NCBI GenBank assembly: GCA_015056655.1 | Contig: SVFV01000016.1 | Coordinates: 35,866 to 73,763, forward strand | Source of the DNA: Butyrivibrio sp. | Lineage (GTDB): Bacteria; Bacillota; Clostridia; Lachnospirales; Lachnospiraceae | Direction of reading: 5' to 3' | DNA length: 37,898 nucleotides | In this document: positions 25,056 through 34,463 of the stretch, piece after piece | Position numbering within the stretch: the stretch's first letter is position 1 | Layout: every line of letters starts with the position of its first letter | Notes under the pieces: generated by a model | The model's input: the letters and a program-made list of their open reading frames with translations, nothing else | The model's database searches: none | Told to the model about the DNA's origin: nothing | Position numbers and translations under genes: made by a program

Positions 25056-27227
25056 ATGCGCGAGACAAAAAAGAAGCGGTGGCCACTTTTTGTGGTCGTA
25101 GGGTTACTATTCATTCTACTGATTTTCGCAGTCGATGGAATTCAGCGAAGATTCATCTACAACGATCGTACAGTTCAGCTGCAGGCTTACTATGGGCAGC
25201 TGGATTCTGTTATTACGCACAGATTTAACAGACATTACAGACTTCTTACGAGCTGGACTTATCACCTTAAGCACAAGGAAGAATCCGGCATAGCTAATTT
25301 TTCACATTACATAGAAATGGAACAGAGGATATGGGATGTGGAAGATATTTACCTTCTCAATGGTGAGGGTAGATATTGGAAAATTGGTGGAAGAGGTGGA
25401 GAGTCCGGACTTAGCCAGGAAAATCTCGAGAAATTTGATAGAATCGGAACACAGCAGGTAGTCCGTTATACAACTGCAGATGGGAAAAGACAGGATCTGT
25501 TTATACTTACAGTCAACCCCGGGACGTTTATGGGCTTCAAGTATAAGGCTATTGCTATGGGTATCGGCATCAACCAGATGAAGACCAGAATGGCATTTGG
25601 AACAGATGAATTCAACGGTACAGAAAACTATCTGACAGATGCTGATGGGAATATGCTCATGTGCTCTGTTTCCAAGTGGAAAGAGCAGGATAATATCCTG
25701 GATTATCTGGATGCAAATGCAACTGTTGTCTATGGAAATATGGACGAGATAATTCGAAAGGTAAAGGCAAGGGAAAGCGGATCCAGTCTTATAGAAATTG
25801 CCGGCTCCAGATACTATCTCACATATCTGCCCTGCCACACTCTGCAAACAATGCTCATATGTCTTACTCCTTCTGCTGAGGTGGAAGCTGGTATGGCCAA
25901 GATGAGAGTTCTAAACGATAGCTTTTTGCTGCTTGCGTTCACAGTTGTAATGATTCTTATTTTCCTCATTTTCAGATATCTGAAGATGCAGGATATTCTG
26001 GCTGTTACTAAGACAGCAAATGATACAAAGACAAAGTTTTTGGCAAATATGTCCCACGATTTCAGAACGCCTATGAATGCCATGTCGGGATATCTGACGC
26101 TTATCAAGGAAAATGCGGATGACCCTGAGAAGGTTAAAGAGTACCAAAAGAAGGCTGAGACAGCTCGCAAGAATATGATGGCAATGATAAGCAGTGTGCT
26201 CGAACTCAGTAAAATGGAAGTTGGCGGAAATGAAGTACGGATGACTGAATTCGTATTGGATGACCTCATAAACTCTGTAATGAACGAAGTTGAGGAATTT
26301 GCCGCAAGGAAAAATCAGAAGATATCAGTCAGCAGAGATAAGGTTAAGGAAAATGTCTTCTTTGGAGACAGAGAAAAGATAGAAACTATAATCAATAATC
26401 TTCTGCATAATGCAATAACCTACACCAAGGACTATGGTGTAATCATTCTTGAGTTTGATGTCAAAGGAGAAACACCGGAATATGTAAATCTCCAGATCAA
26501 GGTTATAGATAACGGAATTGGTATGAGCAAGGAGTTCGTGGAGCATGCCTTTGAACCGTTTGAAAGAGAACAGAGACAGAATGCAAGTAAGGAACAGGGT
26601 ACAGGACTTGGCCTTGCAGTTACAAAGAACCTTGTTGAGATGATGGGTGGAACGATAGAGGTAAATAGTACGCCTGATCTTGGGACAACATTTACTGTCC
26701 TGTTGAAGCTGGATATTCCTGAGAAAACCGAAGCTGAAAAGATGGTTGAGATTCAGGAGACAATAGAAAAGGCTGAAACACAAAAGCCAGAAGAAGCTCC
26801 TGATGATAATCCATTTAAGGACATGAAGTTCCTTGCTGCCGAGGATAATGAGCTTAATGCGGAAATCCTTGTAGAGATACTAAACATGAAAGAAGCTGCT
26901 TTCTGTGATGTGGCTGAAGATGGAAAGCAGGCTCTTGAAATGTTCAAAAAGGCAGAGCCTAATCACTATGACATGATCCTTATGGATATACAGATGCCGA
27001 ATATGAATGGCTACGAGGCAGCAGCCGCCATCAGAGCCATGGCTACGGAAGGACGTGAGGACGCCGGACATATACCGATTCTCGCCATGAGTGCCAATGC
27101 ATTCAAGGACGATATAGATAAAACCAGTGAATCCGGAATGGATGCGCATATACCGAAACCCATCGATAATGTGGTATTTGCGAGCACTGTAAGAGCACTC
27201 AAAGCTAGGGGGCATATTGTTTCATGA
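25056..27227 (+). CDS. Membrane hybrid sensor histidine kinase with C-terminal receiver
   Basis: Membrane helices at about residues 10-28 and 290-308 enclose an extracellular sensor of about 260 residues, Cache-like in size. A HisKA domain has H334 in [13 protein letters not shown], the HATPase domain has NNLLHNAITYT, DNGIGMS and GTGLGLAVTKN, and a receiver at about 590-720 has phospho-acceptor D644 in [13 protein letters not shown] and the lysine in HIPKPID. 723 residues. Phosphate probably passes from H334 to D644 and then to an unknown Hpt protein, since no DNA-binding output or Hpt domain is encoded nearby. AACGAGGG precedes the ATG. The next kinase overlaps its end by 4 bp. Confidence 0.93.
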   Translation: MRETKKKRWPLFVVVGLLFILLIFAVDGIQRRFIYNDRTVQLQAYYGQLDSVITHRFNRHYRLLTSWTYHLKHKEESGIANFSHYIEMEQRIWDVEDIYLLNGEGRYWKIGGRGGESGLSQENLEKFDRIGTQQVVRYTTADGKRQDLFILTVNPGTFMGFKYKAIAMGIGINQMKTRMAFGTDEFNGTENYLTDADGNMLMCSVSKWKEQDNILDYLDANATVVYGNMDEIIRKVKARESGSSLIEIAGSRYYLTYLPCHTLQTMLICLTPSAEVEAGMAKMRVLNDSFLLLAFTVVMILIFLIFRYLKMQDILAVTKTANDTKTKFLANMSHDFRTPMNAMSGYLTLIKENADDPEKVKEYQKKAETARKNMMAMISSVLELSKMEVGGNEVRMTEFVLDDLINSVMNEVEEFAARKNQKISVSRDKVKENVFFGDREKIETIINNLLHNAITYTKDYGVIILEFDVKGETPEYVNLQIKVIDNGIGMSKEFVEHAFEPFEREQRQNASKEQGTGLGLAVTKNLVEMMGGTIEVNSTPDLGTTFTVLLKLDIPEKTEAEKMVEIQETIEKAETQKPEEAPDDNPFKDMKFLAAEDNELNAEILVEILNMKEAAFCDVAEDGKQALEMFKKAEPNHYDMILMDIQMPNMNGYEAAAAIRAMATEGREDAGHIPILAMSANAFKDDIDKTSESGMDAHIPKPIDNVVFASTVRALKARGHIVS

Positions 27228-29233
27228 ATGAAAAAACAAATCATAATTCAATAGAGTTTTCCCCTGGAAAAGAGAAACTGTTTGATTATGTTGTGAGTCA
27301 GACCAGGAGTGTTACTGCCATTTTCTCAGCTGATGATTACAGCGTGAAATATGTTTCCAAAAACTGCAATGAAATCCTTGGAATAGATGAGAACGACCTT
27401 ATCGAAAACATAATGAACGGGATTCGTGACAGTAAGAATGATGGCAAAACACATACTGACCCTGAGATATTTATCTTGAAGTTGAAGGTTGGGGAAAGTG
27501 TTGTGGTGGATGTTATTGAATGGAAGAATCCACAGACTTACGAGACAATATATTTCAAGGGCTATATTAAGAGAGATATAACCGATGGCGAAGACATATT
27601 CTTTCTGGTGTTTGCGGACATTACAGATGAAATTAACAGAAATCGCCAGATGAAGGAAATGATAGATGCTGCGAATTCTGCCAATCAGGCAAAAACCAGC
27701 TTTTTGGCAAACATGTCCCATGATTTCAGGACGCCCATGAATGCCATAACCAATTTCAATGTCCTAATTAACAAGAATTCCAATAATCCGCAGAAGGTCA
27801 GAGACTACACTCACAAGATAGGTCTTGCGTGTCAGAACCTTTTGTCGCTGCTTAATGACGTTCTCGATATGAGTAAGATCGAGAGTGGTAAAACACAGCT
27901 GACAAATGGTGAGTTTGCGCTGGGACTTCTTTTGGAGGAGGTAAATTCTGTTGTTGCTTTTCAGGCAAAAAGCAAACAGCAGGAGTATATGGTGCATTCA
28001 GGCGGAATCCAGCAGGATATTTTTATCGGTGATAAGCAAAAGATAAATGAAATACTTGTAAATATCCTTGGAAACGCAGTTAAATACACCCCTTCAGGCG
28101 GAAAGATAGATTTTTATATAAGTGAGGAAAAGGCTACCACTTCAGATAACTGGGATATCCGATTCCAGGTAAAAGACAATGGAATAGGCATGAGCAAGGA
28201 ATTTAAGGATACTATTTTTGATGCCTTTACCAGAGAAGAAAAGGAGACCACAAAAGGAATCCAGGGAACAGGACTTGGAATGGCTATAACCAAGAGCCTT
28301 GTCCAGATGATGGGTGGAACCATAGCTGTGGAGTCAGAAGAAGGAAAAGGTTCAACCTTCACCATCACTTTGAGACTTCAGGGAGTAAATCAGGACCTTG
28401 GAGATTTCTGGTCATCCCATGGAATACACAGAATCATAGTTATCGATGATGATATGCAGGAGTGCGAGAAAATAGAGATTGCCCTCCATGACACAGATGT
28501 GGAGGTATTCTTTGCTACCAGTGGATATAAGGCAATGCATATCATAGATGTAAGTAGCAAGGACAACAAGGGCTTTGATGTTATCCTTCTTGGAAAGAAG
28601 GTGGGAACTCTCAGCTGCCTTGAGATGGCTAAAAAGATTCAGGCAAAGGATTTAAACCCAAAGCCTATAGTGCTTCTTCTTACTGATGAATGGGAAGAGA
28701 TAGCAGAGGTTGCAAGAGAATCAGGAATATATGATTTCATCACAAAGCCATTCTTCATGTCTACGTTCCAGCAGCTTGTTGAAGACATTAAAAACAGAGC
28801 AACCAGCTCTTCAGAAAAGAAGAAGGATAATCCTCTTGAGGGTATGTGTTTCCTTGCAGCTGAGGATAATGATATCAATGCAGATATCCTTGTAGAGCTC
28901 ATGAGCATGGAAGGCGCTGCTGTTATACGTGCTGAGAACGGCGAGAAGGCTGTGGAGATGTTTGAAAACGCAGAGCCTGGCTTCTTTGACATGATCCTTA
29001 TGGATATTCAGATGCCGGTGATGAATGGCTATGAAGCTACAATGGCAATAAGGAAACTTGATAAAGAGGAAGCATCTACAATTCCCATCATTGCTATGAC
29101 TGCAAACGCCTATGCCGATGATGTGCAGAAAGCAATAGAGTCTGGAATGAATGCGCACGTTCCAAAGCCGATAGATATGGCATTTGTGGAGGATACGATA
29201 GCCAGATTAAAGGAAAATAAGCTGTCGACATAA
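27224..29233 (+). CDS. Cytoplasmic PAS hybrid histidine kinase with a degenerate and an intact receiver
   Basis: No membrane segment. A PAS-like sensor occupies about residues 15-140, then HisKA with H166 in [13 protein letters not shown], HATPase with DNGIGMS and [11 protein letters not shown], and two receivers. The first (about 402-525) keeps the acidic triplet D408-D410 and K508 but has G457 where the phospho-acceptor Asp should be (FDVILLGKK), so it cannot take phosphate in the normal way. The second (about 540-665) is intact with D594 in [13 protein letters not shown]. 669 residues. Its start overlaps the previous kinase (ATGA), so the two are coupled; their kinase cores and last receivers are clearly related, suggesting duplication. 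Confidence 0.92.
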   Translation: MNEKTNHNSIEFSPGKEKLFDYVVSQTRSVTAIFSADDYSVKYVSKNCNEILGIDENDLIENIMNGIRDSKNDGKTHTDPEIFILKLKVGESVVVDVIEWKNPQTYETIYFKGYIKRDITDGEDIFFLVFADITDEINRNRQMKEMIDAANSANQAKTSFLANMSHDFRTPMNAITNFNVLINKNSNNPQKVRDYTHKIGLACQNLLSLLNDVLDMSKIESGKTQLTNGEFALGLLLEEVNSVVAFQAKSKQQEYMVHSGGIQQDIFIGDKQKINEILVNILGNAVKYTPSGGKIDFYISEEKATTSDNWDIRFQVKDNGIGMSKEFKDTIFDAFTREEKETTKGIQGTGLGMAITKSLVQMMGGTIAVESEEGKGSTFTITLRLQGVNQDLGDFWSSHGIHRIIVIDDDMQECEKIEIALHDTDVEVFFATSGYKAMHIIDVSSKDNKGFDVILLGKKVGTLSCLEMAKKIQAKDLNPKPIVLLLTDEWEEIAEVARESGIYDFITKPFFMSTFQQLVEDIKNRATSSSEKKKDNPLEGMCFLAAEDNDINADILVELMSMEGAAVIRAENGEKAVEMFENAEPGFFDMILMDIQMPVMNGYEATMAIRKLDKEEASTIPIIAMTANAYADDVQKAIESGMNAHVPKPIDMAFVEDTIARLKENKLST

Positions 29234-29253
29234 ATATTACAGCATGGTATTAT
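29225..29253 (+). promoter_or_regulatory. Sigma-A promoter with extended -10
   Basis: TCGACA (29225-29230), 17 bp, then TATTAT (29248-29253) preceded directly by TGG. It overlaps the end of the upstream kinase gene. Transcription would begin near 29260, past an ATG at 29244, which supports the oxidoreductase start at 29298. Confidence 0.7.
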
Positions 29254-29297
29254 TAACTCGTATGACCATAAATAAGAATACGATGGAGCAAGTAAAT

Positions 29298-30881
29298 ATG
29301 AAAAAAGCTTTAATCATTGGTGCAGGTCCTGCCGGACTTACAGCAGCATATGAATTATTGAAAAAATCTGATGATATAGAGGTAGTAGTTTTAGAAGAAA
29401 CTGAGAAATTCGGTGGTATTTCCAGAACTGTTGAGTACAAGGGCAACAGAATGGATATGGGTGGACACCGCTTTTTCTCTAAGGTACCCGAAGTAAACGA
29501 ATGGTGGGATAACATGCTTCCTAAGCAGGGAAGTCCTTCCTATGATGATATAGTACTTAACCGTCCTTCTTCACTTACTAAGGGCGGCCCTGATCCGGAA
29601 TCAGAGGATAGAGTAATGCTTAGAAGAAACCGTATTTCACGTATCTTCTTCAACAGCAAATTCTTTGATTATCCTATCACATTAAAGGTAGAGACCTTCA
29701 CAAACATGGGGCTTGGAACAACAATCGTAGCAGGATTCTCATATCTTAAGGCTATGATTTTCAAGCGCAAAGAAAAGTCTCTTGAAGATTTCTACGTAAA
29801 TCGTTTTGGTAAGAAGCTTTACTCCATGTTCTTTGAGCATTACACAGCTAACCTTTGGGGAAGACACCCTTCTGAGATTGATCCCAGCTGGGGAGCGCAG
29901 AGAGTTAAGGGCGTTTCCATCATGGCTGTTCTTGCTAACGCACTTAAGAAAAAGAGCGGAAAGACTGGTGGAAAGGTTGAGACTTCCCTTATCGAGGAGT
30001 TCAGCTATCCTAAGCTCGGTCCTGGACAGCTCTGGGATGTTACAGCAGAAGAGATTAAGAAAAAGGGCGGCACAATCATCACTGGTGCCAAGGTTGTTAA
30101 GATCAACAAAGATGGTGATCACCTTTCAGGCGTTACTTACGTAAAGGATGGTCAGGAGGTTACACTTGAGGGCGATTATGTAATCAGCTCAATGCCTATC
30201 AAGGACCTCGTTGCAGGAATGAATGATGTACCTGCAGATCCTGCAAGAATTGCAGCAGGACTTCCTTATAGAGATTACATGACTCTTGGTGTTCTTATTC
30301 CTCACCTTAACCTTGAGAATAAGACAGATGTTAAGACTATTGGAAACATCGTTCCTGATAACTGGGTATATGTTCATGATAGAAACGTTTCAATGGGACG
30401 TTTCCAGATTTACAACAACTGGTCACCTTACCTTGTAAAGGACATCGACCACACAATATGGATGGGACTTGAGTACTTCTGCAATGAAGGCGATTCCATG
30501 TGGGAAATGACAGATGATGAGTTTGCAGAGATGGCCATCAAGGAAATGGTTAAGATCAACCTTATCAGCGATGTAAGCGAAGTTATGGATTACCATGTTG
30601 AGCGTGTTAAGAAGGCATATCCTGCTTACTTTGATACCTATGATGAGATGGATAAGCTCGTTGATTATCTTAATACAATCGACAACCTTTACTGTGTTGG
30701 TAGAAATGGTCAGCACAGATACAACAATATCGACCACTCAATGTGCACATCCTTTGAGACAGTTAAGAATATCTTAAGTGGAACCAGGGATCGCAGTAAC
30801 ATTTGGAGTGTAAATACTGAGAAGGAATATCACGAGACTACTTCTGACGAGAAGGAAGAAGAGGAGATCGAGATAGACTAA
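29298..30881 (+). CDS. NAD(P)/FAD-dependent oxidoreductase (amine-oxidase/protoporphyrinogen-oxidase-like)
   Basis: A Rossmann dinucleotide-binding motif opens the protein ([20 protein letters not shown]), with the ribose-binding acid in [12 protein letters not shown] and the [11 protein letters not shown] segment typical of FAD-dependent amine oxidase/UDP-galactopyranose-mutase-like enzymes. A C-terminal FAD contact is suggested by [19 protein letters not shown]. 527 residues; a short Glu-rich tail ends it. Similar proteins often sit in polysaccharide or lipid-carrier loci, but here the neighbour is fprA, so the substrate stays unknown. The ATG at 29298 has GGAGCAAG upstream. Confidence 0.82.
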   Translation: MKKALIIGAGPAGLTAAYELLKKSDDIEVVVLEETEKFGGISRTVEYKGNRMDMGGHRFFSKVPEVNEWWDNMLPKQGSPSYDDIVLNRPSSLTKGGPDPESEDRVMLRRNRISRIFFNSKFFDYPITLKVETFTNMGLGTTIVAGFSYLKAMIFKRKEKSLEDFYVNRFGKKLYSMFFEHYTANLWGRHPSEIDPSWGAQRVKGVSIMAVLANALKKKSGKTGGKVETSLIEEFSYPKLGPGQLWDVTAEEIKKKGGTIITGAKVVKINKDGDHLSGVTYVKDGQEVTLEGDYVISSMPIKDLVAGMNDVPADPARIAAGLPYRDYMTLGVLIPHLNLENKTDVKTIGNIVPDNWVYVHDRNVSMGRFQIYNNWSPYLVKDIDHTIWMGLEYFCNEGDSMWEMTDDEFAEMAIKEMVKINLISDVSEVMDYHVERVKKAYPAYFDTYDEMDKLVDYLNTIDNLYCVGRNGQHRYNNIDHSMCTSFETVKNILSGTRDRSNIWSVNTEKEYHETTSDEKEEEEIEID

Positions 30882-30905
30882 TAAATTCAGGAAGGGGTGA
30901 AGGTA

Positions 30906-32102
30906 TTGATTAATTTCAGGCAGATCACAGATGAAACTTTTTGGATCGGAGGAAGTGACAGAAGACTTTCAAGATTTGAAAACATTTTCCCGCTTCAGAA
31001 TGGTGTATCCTACAACAGTTATGTTATCAAGGATCAGAAGACAGCTCTTTTAGATACGGCTGATATCTCCATTTCAGACCAGTTCCTTGAGAACTTAAAG
31101 GGAATCCTTGGTGATGCTAAGCTTGATTACCTTATCATCAATCACATGGAGCCTGATCACTGCTCACAGATAGCAACAGTTGTTTCCATGTATCCGGATG
31201 TTACTCTTGTTGGAAATGCCAAGACCTTTACTTTCCTTTCACAGTTCTTTCCGGAGCTGAATGAGCAGACCAAATGCACAGTAGCTGAGGGAGATACATT
31301 AGACCTTGGAAAGCATTCACTTAAATTCGTGATGGCACCCATGGTTCACTGGCCGGAAGCAATGTTCACTTTTGATACAGCAACAGGCGTACTCTTTAGT
31401 GCAGATGCTTTTGGTACCTTCGGAGCAATCGATGCAGGAATCTTTGCAGATGAATATGATTTCGAGAAGAGATTCCTCGACGAAGCCAGAAGATATTACG
31501 CAAACATTGTTGGAAAATATGGCATGCAGGTTCAGGCAGTTCTTAAGAAGGCAGCAACAATCGATATCAAGATGATCTGCCCTTTACATGGACCTATCTG
31601 GAGAAAAGACCTGGCATGGTTCATCGATAAATATCAGAAGTGGAGCACATACACTCCTGAGGATGATGAGATTGTAGTTATTTACGGAAGCTTGTATGGA
31701 CATACAGAAAGCGCAGCCCAGAAGGCAGCAGACATTCTCAGAGAAAAGAGTGGTAAGCAGGTAAGAATTTACGATGCTTCCCAGACACATACTTCAGAGC
31801 TTATTTCAGAGGTATGGAGATGCTCAAAGATTGTAATATTCAGTCCTACATATAACAATGGAATTTACATTCCGATCGCAAACTTTGTAGAGGATCTCAT
31901 AGCGCTTGGTGTACAGAAGAGAACCTTCGCAATAGCACAGAATGGAACCTGGGCACCTGCTTCAGGAAAGCTTATTTGTGAGAAGCTAAGCGGACTTAAG
32001 GAAATCAATATCGTAGAACCAATGCTCACCATAAAGAGTGCTTTGCATGACACAGATAATGTCGAGCTTGAAGCATTTGCAGAAGCTATAGTTAAAGCAT
32101 AA
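30906..32102 (+). CDS. fprA: FprA-family A-type flavo-diiron protein
   Basis: Reduces O2 to water and/or NO to N2O, a standard detoxifying enzyme of anaerobes. The N-terminal metallo-beta-lactamase-like domain carries diiron ligands in INHMEPDHCSQ, the HWPEAMFTFD region, SADAFGTFG and CPLHGPIW. The C-terminal flavodoxin domain (about 250-398) starts VVIYGSLYGHTESAAQ for FMN phosphate and has FSPTYNNGIYIP. About 398 residues, the family norm. Start choice: TTG at 30906 lies seven bases after AAGGGGTG, whereas the in-frame GTG at 30897 falls inside that site. Electron donor not encoded adjacent, though ferredoxin- and flavin-type proteins are close. Confidence 0.94.
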   Translation: MINFRQITDETFWIGGSDRRLSRFENIFPLQNGVSYNSYVIKDQKTALLDTADISISDQFLENLKGILGDAKLDYLIINHMEPDHCSQIATVVSMYPDVTLVGNAKTFTFLSQFFPELNEQTKCTVAEGDTLDLGKHSLKFVMAPMVHWPEAMFTFDTATGVLFSADAFGTFGAIDAGIFADEYDFEKRFLDEARRYYANIVGKYGMQVQAVLKKAATIDIKMICPLHGPIWRKDLAWFIDKYQKWSTYTPEDDEIVVIYGSLYGHTESAAQKAADILREKSGKQVRIYDASQTHTSELISEVWRCSKIVIFSPTYNNGIYIPIANFVEDLIALGVQKRTFAIAQNGTWAPASGKLICEKLSGLKEINIVEPMLTIKSALHDTDNVELEAFAEAIVKA

Positions 32103-32117
32103 AAATGGGGAATCAAT

Positions 32118-32150
32118 TGGGTTGTCACTTATGTGACAGCCCATTTGTTA
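32118..32150 (+). terminator. Probable rho-independent terminator after fprA
   Basis: An 11-bp stem (32118-32128 with 32133-32143, loop TTAT, one G-T wobble) is followed by TTTGTTA, a modest T-run. It lies 15 bp past the fprA stop and 46 bp before the next start. Confidence 0.65.
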
Positions 32151-32188
32151 TATACAAAAAACTAAATATATTAGTGAGGAGAAAAGTT

Positions 32189-33268
32189 ATGAAGGAGTTT
32201 TTGAAGAGGAAAAACATTGTTATTTCCGGAAAAAGGTATGGAATTGATGCATTGTCTGCTATGGCGCAGGGTCTTTTTGCATCACTTCTTATCGGAACAA
32301 TCCTGAACACAATTGGTAAGCAGGCTGGAATCGGCTGGCTGACAGAGGTAGGGGGATATGCCTCATCCATGAGTGGTTCAGCAATGGCAGTTGCAATCGG
32401 TTATGCACTTCAGGCACCGCCACTTGTACTTTTTTCACTGGTAACTGTTGGTTATGCAGCTAACGCACTTGGAAGCACAACACTTTCAGGTGGTGCAGGC
32501 GCAGGTGGACCGCTGGCTGTATTGTTTATCGCTATTATCGCTGCAGAGTGTGGCAAAGCTGTTGCAGGCGAGACAAAGGTTGATATTCTTGTAACACCTA
32601 TCACAACAATCCTTGTAGGTCTTGCAATGTCTTATCTTATTGCACCTGCAATCGGTACAGCTGCTTCATCAGTAGGAAGCGTTGTTATGTGGGCTACAGA
32701 GCAGCAGCCATTCCTTATGGGAATCATCGTTTCTGTAGTTGTAGGTATTGCACTTACACTGCCTATTTCTTCAGCAGCAATCTGCGCAGCTCTTGGTCTT
32801 ACAGGTCTGGCAGGTGGTGCAGCAGTAGCTGGATGCTGTGCACAGATGGTTGGCTTTGCTTGTATGTCATTTAAGGAGAACAAGTGGGGCGGACTTATCT
32901 CACAGGGTATCGGTACATCAATGCTCCAGATGGGTAACATTGTAAAGAATCCCAAGATATGGATTGCACCTATCCTTACAAGCGCAATCACAGGACCTAT
33001 CGCAACCTGCGTTTTCCACCTTCAGATGAACGATCCTGCAAGTGCTGTAGCATCAGGAATGGGAACATGTGGACTTGTTGGACAGATTGGTGTATATGCT
33101 GGCTGGGTTGCTGACGTAGCATCTGGCGCAAAGGCATCTATCACAGCCTTTGACTGGATTGGCCTTTTCCTTATCTGCTTTATTTTACCTGCAGTTCTGA
33201 CCACACTTTTCGGAGCATGGTTCAGAAAAATTGGATGGATCAAAGAGGGGGATCTGAAACTTTCCTGA
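32189..33268 (+). CDS. PfoR-type PTS IIC-like membrane transporter
   Basis: Integral membrane protein of 359 residues with about nine to ten hydrophobic Ala/Gly-rich segments, resembling the PTS EIIC_2/PfoR family. Seen: IDALSAMAQGLFASLLIGTI at the N-terminus, LSGGAGAGGPLAVLFIAIIAAECGK, and LGLTGLAGGAAVAGCCAQMVGFA. No IIA or IIB domain or gene is present, and the protein lacks a phosphorylatable Cys/His domain, so phosphotransfer-coupled sugar uptake cannot be assumed. Stand-alone homologues are common in clostridia, where the substrate is unknown. The ATG at 32189 follows GTGAGGAG. Confidence 0.85.
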   Translation: MKEFLKRKNIVISGKRYGIDALSAMAQGLFASLLIGTILNTIGKQAGIGWLTEVGGYASSMSGSAMAVAIGYALQAPPLVLFSLVTVGYAANALGSTTLSGGAGAGGPLAVLFIAIIAAECGKAVAGETKVDILVTPITTILVGLAMSYLIAPAIGTAASSVGSVVMWATEQQPFLMGIIVSVVVGIALTLPISSAAICAALGLTGLAGGAAVAGCCAQMVGFACMSFKENKWGGLISQGIGTSMLQMGNIVKNPKIWIAPILTSAITGPIATCVFHLQMNDPASAVASGMGTCGLVGQIGVYAGWVADVASGAKASITAFDWIGLFLICFILPAVLTTLFGAWFRKIGWIKEGDLKLS

Positions 33269-33292
33269 TTATTTAACAGAATGTATGGGGGA

Positions 33293-33311
33293 AGCTGCCT
33301 GGCTGGCAGCT
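33293..33311 (+). other. Hairpin between transporter and aldo/keto reductase genes
   Basis: A perfect 7-bp inverted repeat AGCTGCC/GGCAGCT with a 5-nt loop, 24 bp after the IIC stop and 54 bp before the next ATG. No T-run follows directly, though GATCAATTTTATTA is nearby. It may be a weak terminator or a leader hairpin. Confidence 0.4.
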
Positions 33312-33365
33312 GAAAGATCAATTTTATTAGGTACACCGCATTGCTGGTGGAGAAGGGAGATTTCT

Positions 33366-34391
33366 ATGAGAAGTGTAACACTGGGCAAAACAGGTATTAC
33401 TGTACCACAGAATGGTTTCGGAGCACTGCCTATCCAGAGAGATGATATGGCAACAAGTGTAGAAATCCTTCGACGTGCCTATGAGGGGGGAATGCGCTAT
33501 TTCGACACTGCAAGAGCTTATAGCGACAGTGAAGAAAAGCTTGGAAATGCCTTTGAAGGCATGAGAGAAAAGATCTATATAGCTACCAAAACTACTGCAA
33601 AGACACCTGAGCAGTTCTGGAAGGACCTTGAAACATCCCTCGAGAAGCTAAAGACTGATTACATCGATGTCTATCAGTTTCACCAGGTTACACAATGCTG
33701 GAGACCTGGGGATGGCACAGGAATGTACGAGTGTATGCTCAAGGCTAAGGAGCAGGGCAAAATCAGACATATAGGAGTTACATCTCATAGAATAGCTGTT
33801 GCCATGGAGTGTGTGGAATCAGGACTATATGAGACTATGCAGTTCCCTTTCAGCTACATTGCTGATGAAAAGGACATAGCTCTTGTTAAGAAGTGCGAGG
33901 AACTTGAGGTTGGCTTCATTGCAATGAAGGGTCTTGCAGGAGGTCTTATAAATAATTCTGAAGCAGCAATGGCGTTTATGTTAAAATATCCTAATGTCAT
34001 TCCTATCTGGGGTGTTCAGAGGATGAGTGAGCTTGAAGAATGGCTTGCATTCTTTGACAAGGAACCTGAGATGACACCTGAGATAGAGGCGTTCATTGAG
34101 AATGAACGTAAGGAATTGACAGGTGATTTCTGCAGAGGCTGCGGTTATTGCATGCCTTGTGCAGTAGGCATCGAGATAAACCAGTGTGCACGCATGTCAC
34201 TTATGATTAGACGAGCACCAAGTGCTGGCTGGCTTTCACCAGACTGGCAGGCTAAAATGGAGAAAATCGAAGACTGTATAAACTGTGGAGCTTGCATGTC
34301 ACGCTGTCCATATGGTCTCAAGACTCCAGAGCTATTAAAGAAAAATCTGGCAGATTATCGCAGGGTAATCGCTGGAGAAATCACTGTTTGA
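33366..34391 (+). CDS. Aldo/keto reductase with C-terminal 4Fe-4S ferredoxin domain
   Basis: An aldo/keto reductase TIM barrel (residues about 1-255) is fused to a ferredoxin-like tail. The barrel begins MRSVTLGKTGITVPQNGFGA and has the catalytic Asp and Tyr in YFDTARAYSDSEEKLG, a Lys near IYIATKTTAK and His in VYQFHQV. The tail has cysteine groups CRGCGYCMPC near residue 258 and CINCGACMSRCP near 308, which fit two iron-sulfur clusters. Such fused enzymes occur in anaerobes and may use ferredoxin instead of, or with, NAD(P)H; the substrate is unknown. 341 residues. The ATG at 33366 follows AGAAGGGAG; a longer frame begins upstream without a site. Confidence 0.92.
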   Translation: MRSVTLGKTGITVPQNGFGALPIQRDDMATSVEILRRAYEGGMRYFDTARAYSDSEEKLGNAFEGMREKIYIATKTTAKTPEQFWKDLETSLEKLKTDYIDVYQFHQVTQCWRPGDGTGMYECMLKAKEQGKIRHIGVTSHRIAVAMECVESGLYETMQFPFSYIADEKDIALVKKCEELEVGFIAMKGLAGGLINNSEAAMAFMLKYPNVIPIWGVQRMSELEEWLAFFDKEPEMTPEIEAFIENERKELTGDFCRGCGYCMPCAVGIEINQCARMSLMIRRAPSAGWLSPDWQAKMEKIEDCINCGACMSRCPYGLKTPELLKKNLADYRRVIAGEITV

Positions 34392-34415
34392 TTTAAAATG
34401 TAATATGTTTTATTG

Positions 34416-34448
34416 GGGAAAGCTATGGCCATGCGCCATGGCTTTCTC
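34416..34448 (+). other. Perfect hairpin in the leader of the RlmI-like gene
   Basis: A 14-bp stem (34416-34429 with 34435-34448, two G-T pairs) has the palindromic-looking core GCTATGGC/GCCATGGC and a 5-nt loop. It ends 15 bp before the ATG, just ahead of the GAGG ribosome site. There is no T-run, so it is more likely a leader structure or operator than a terminator. Confidence 0.55.
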
Positions 34449-34463
34449 AAACGAGGTAGTTTT

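Noticed and set aside
25056..29233. Flavin protein, YdcF protein and two kinases as a candidate new defence system
   Set aside because: All domains are standard signalling or metabolic families, with no nuclease, toxin or effector and no mobile-element context next to them.
32189..33268. A complete PTS sugar transporter
   Set aside because: No IIA, IIB or HPr-type gene or domain is present; only a IIC-like membrane component is supported.
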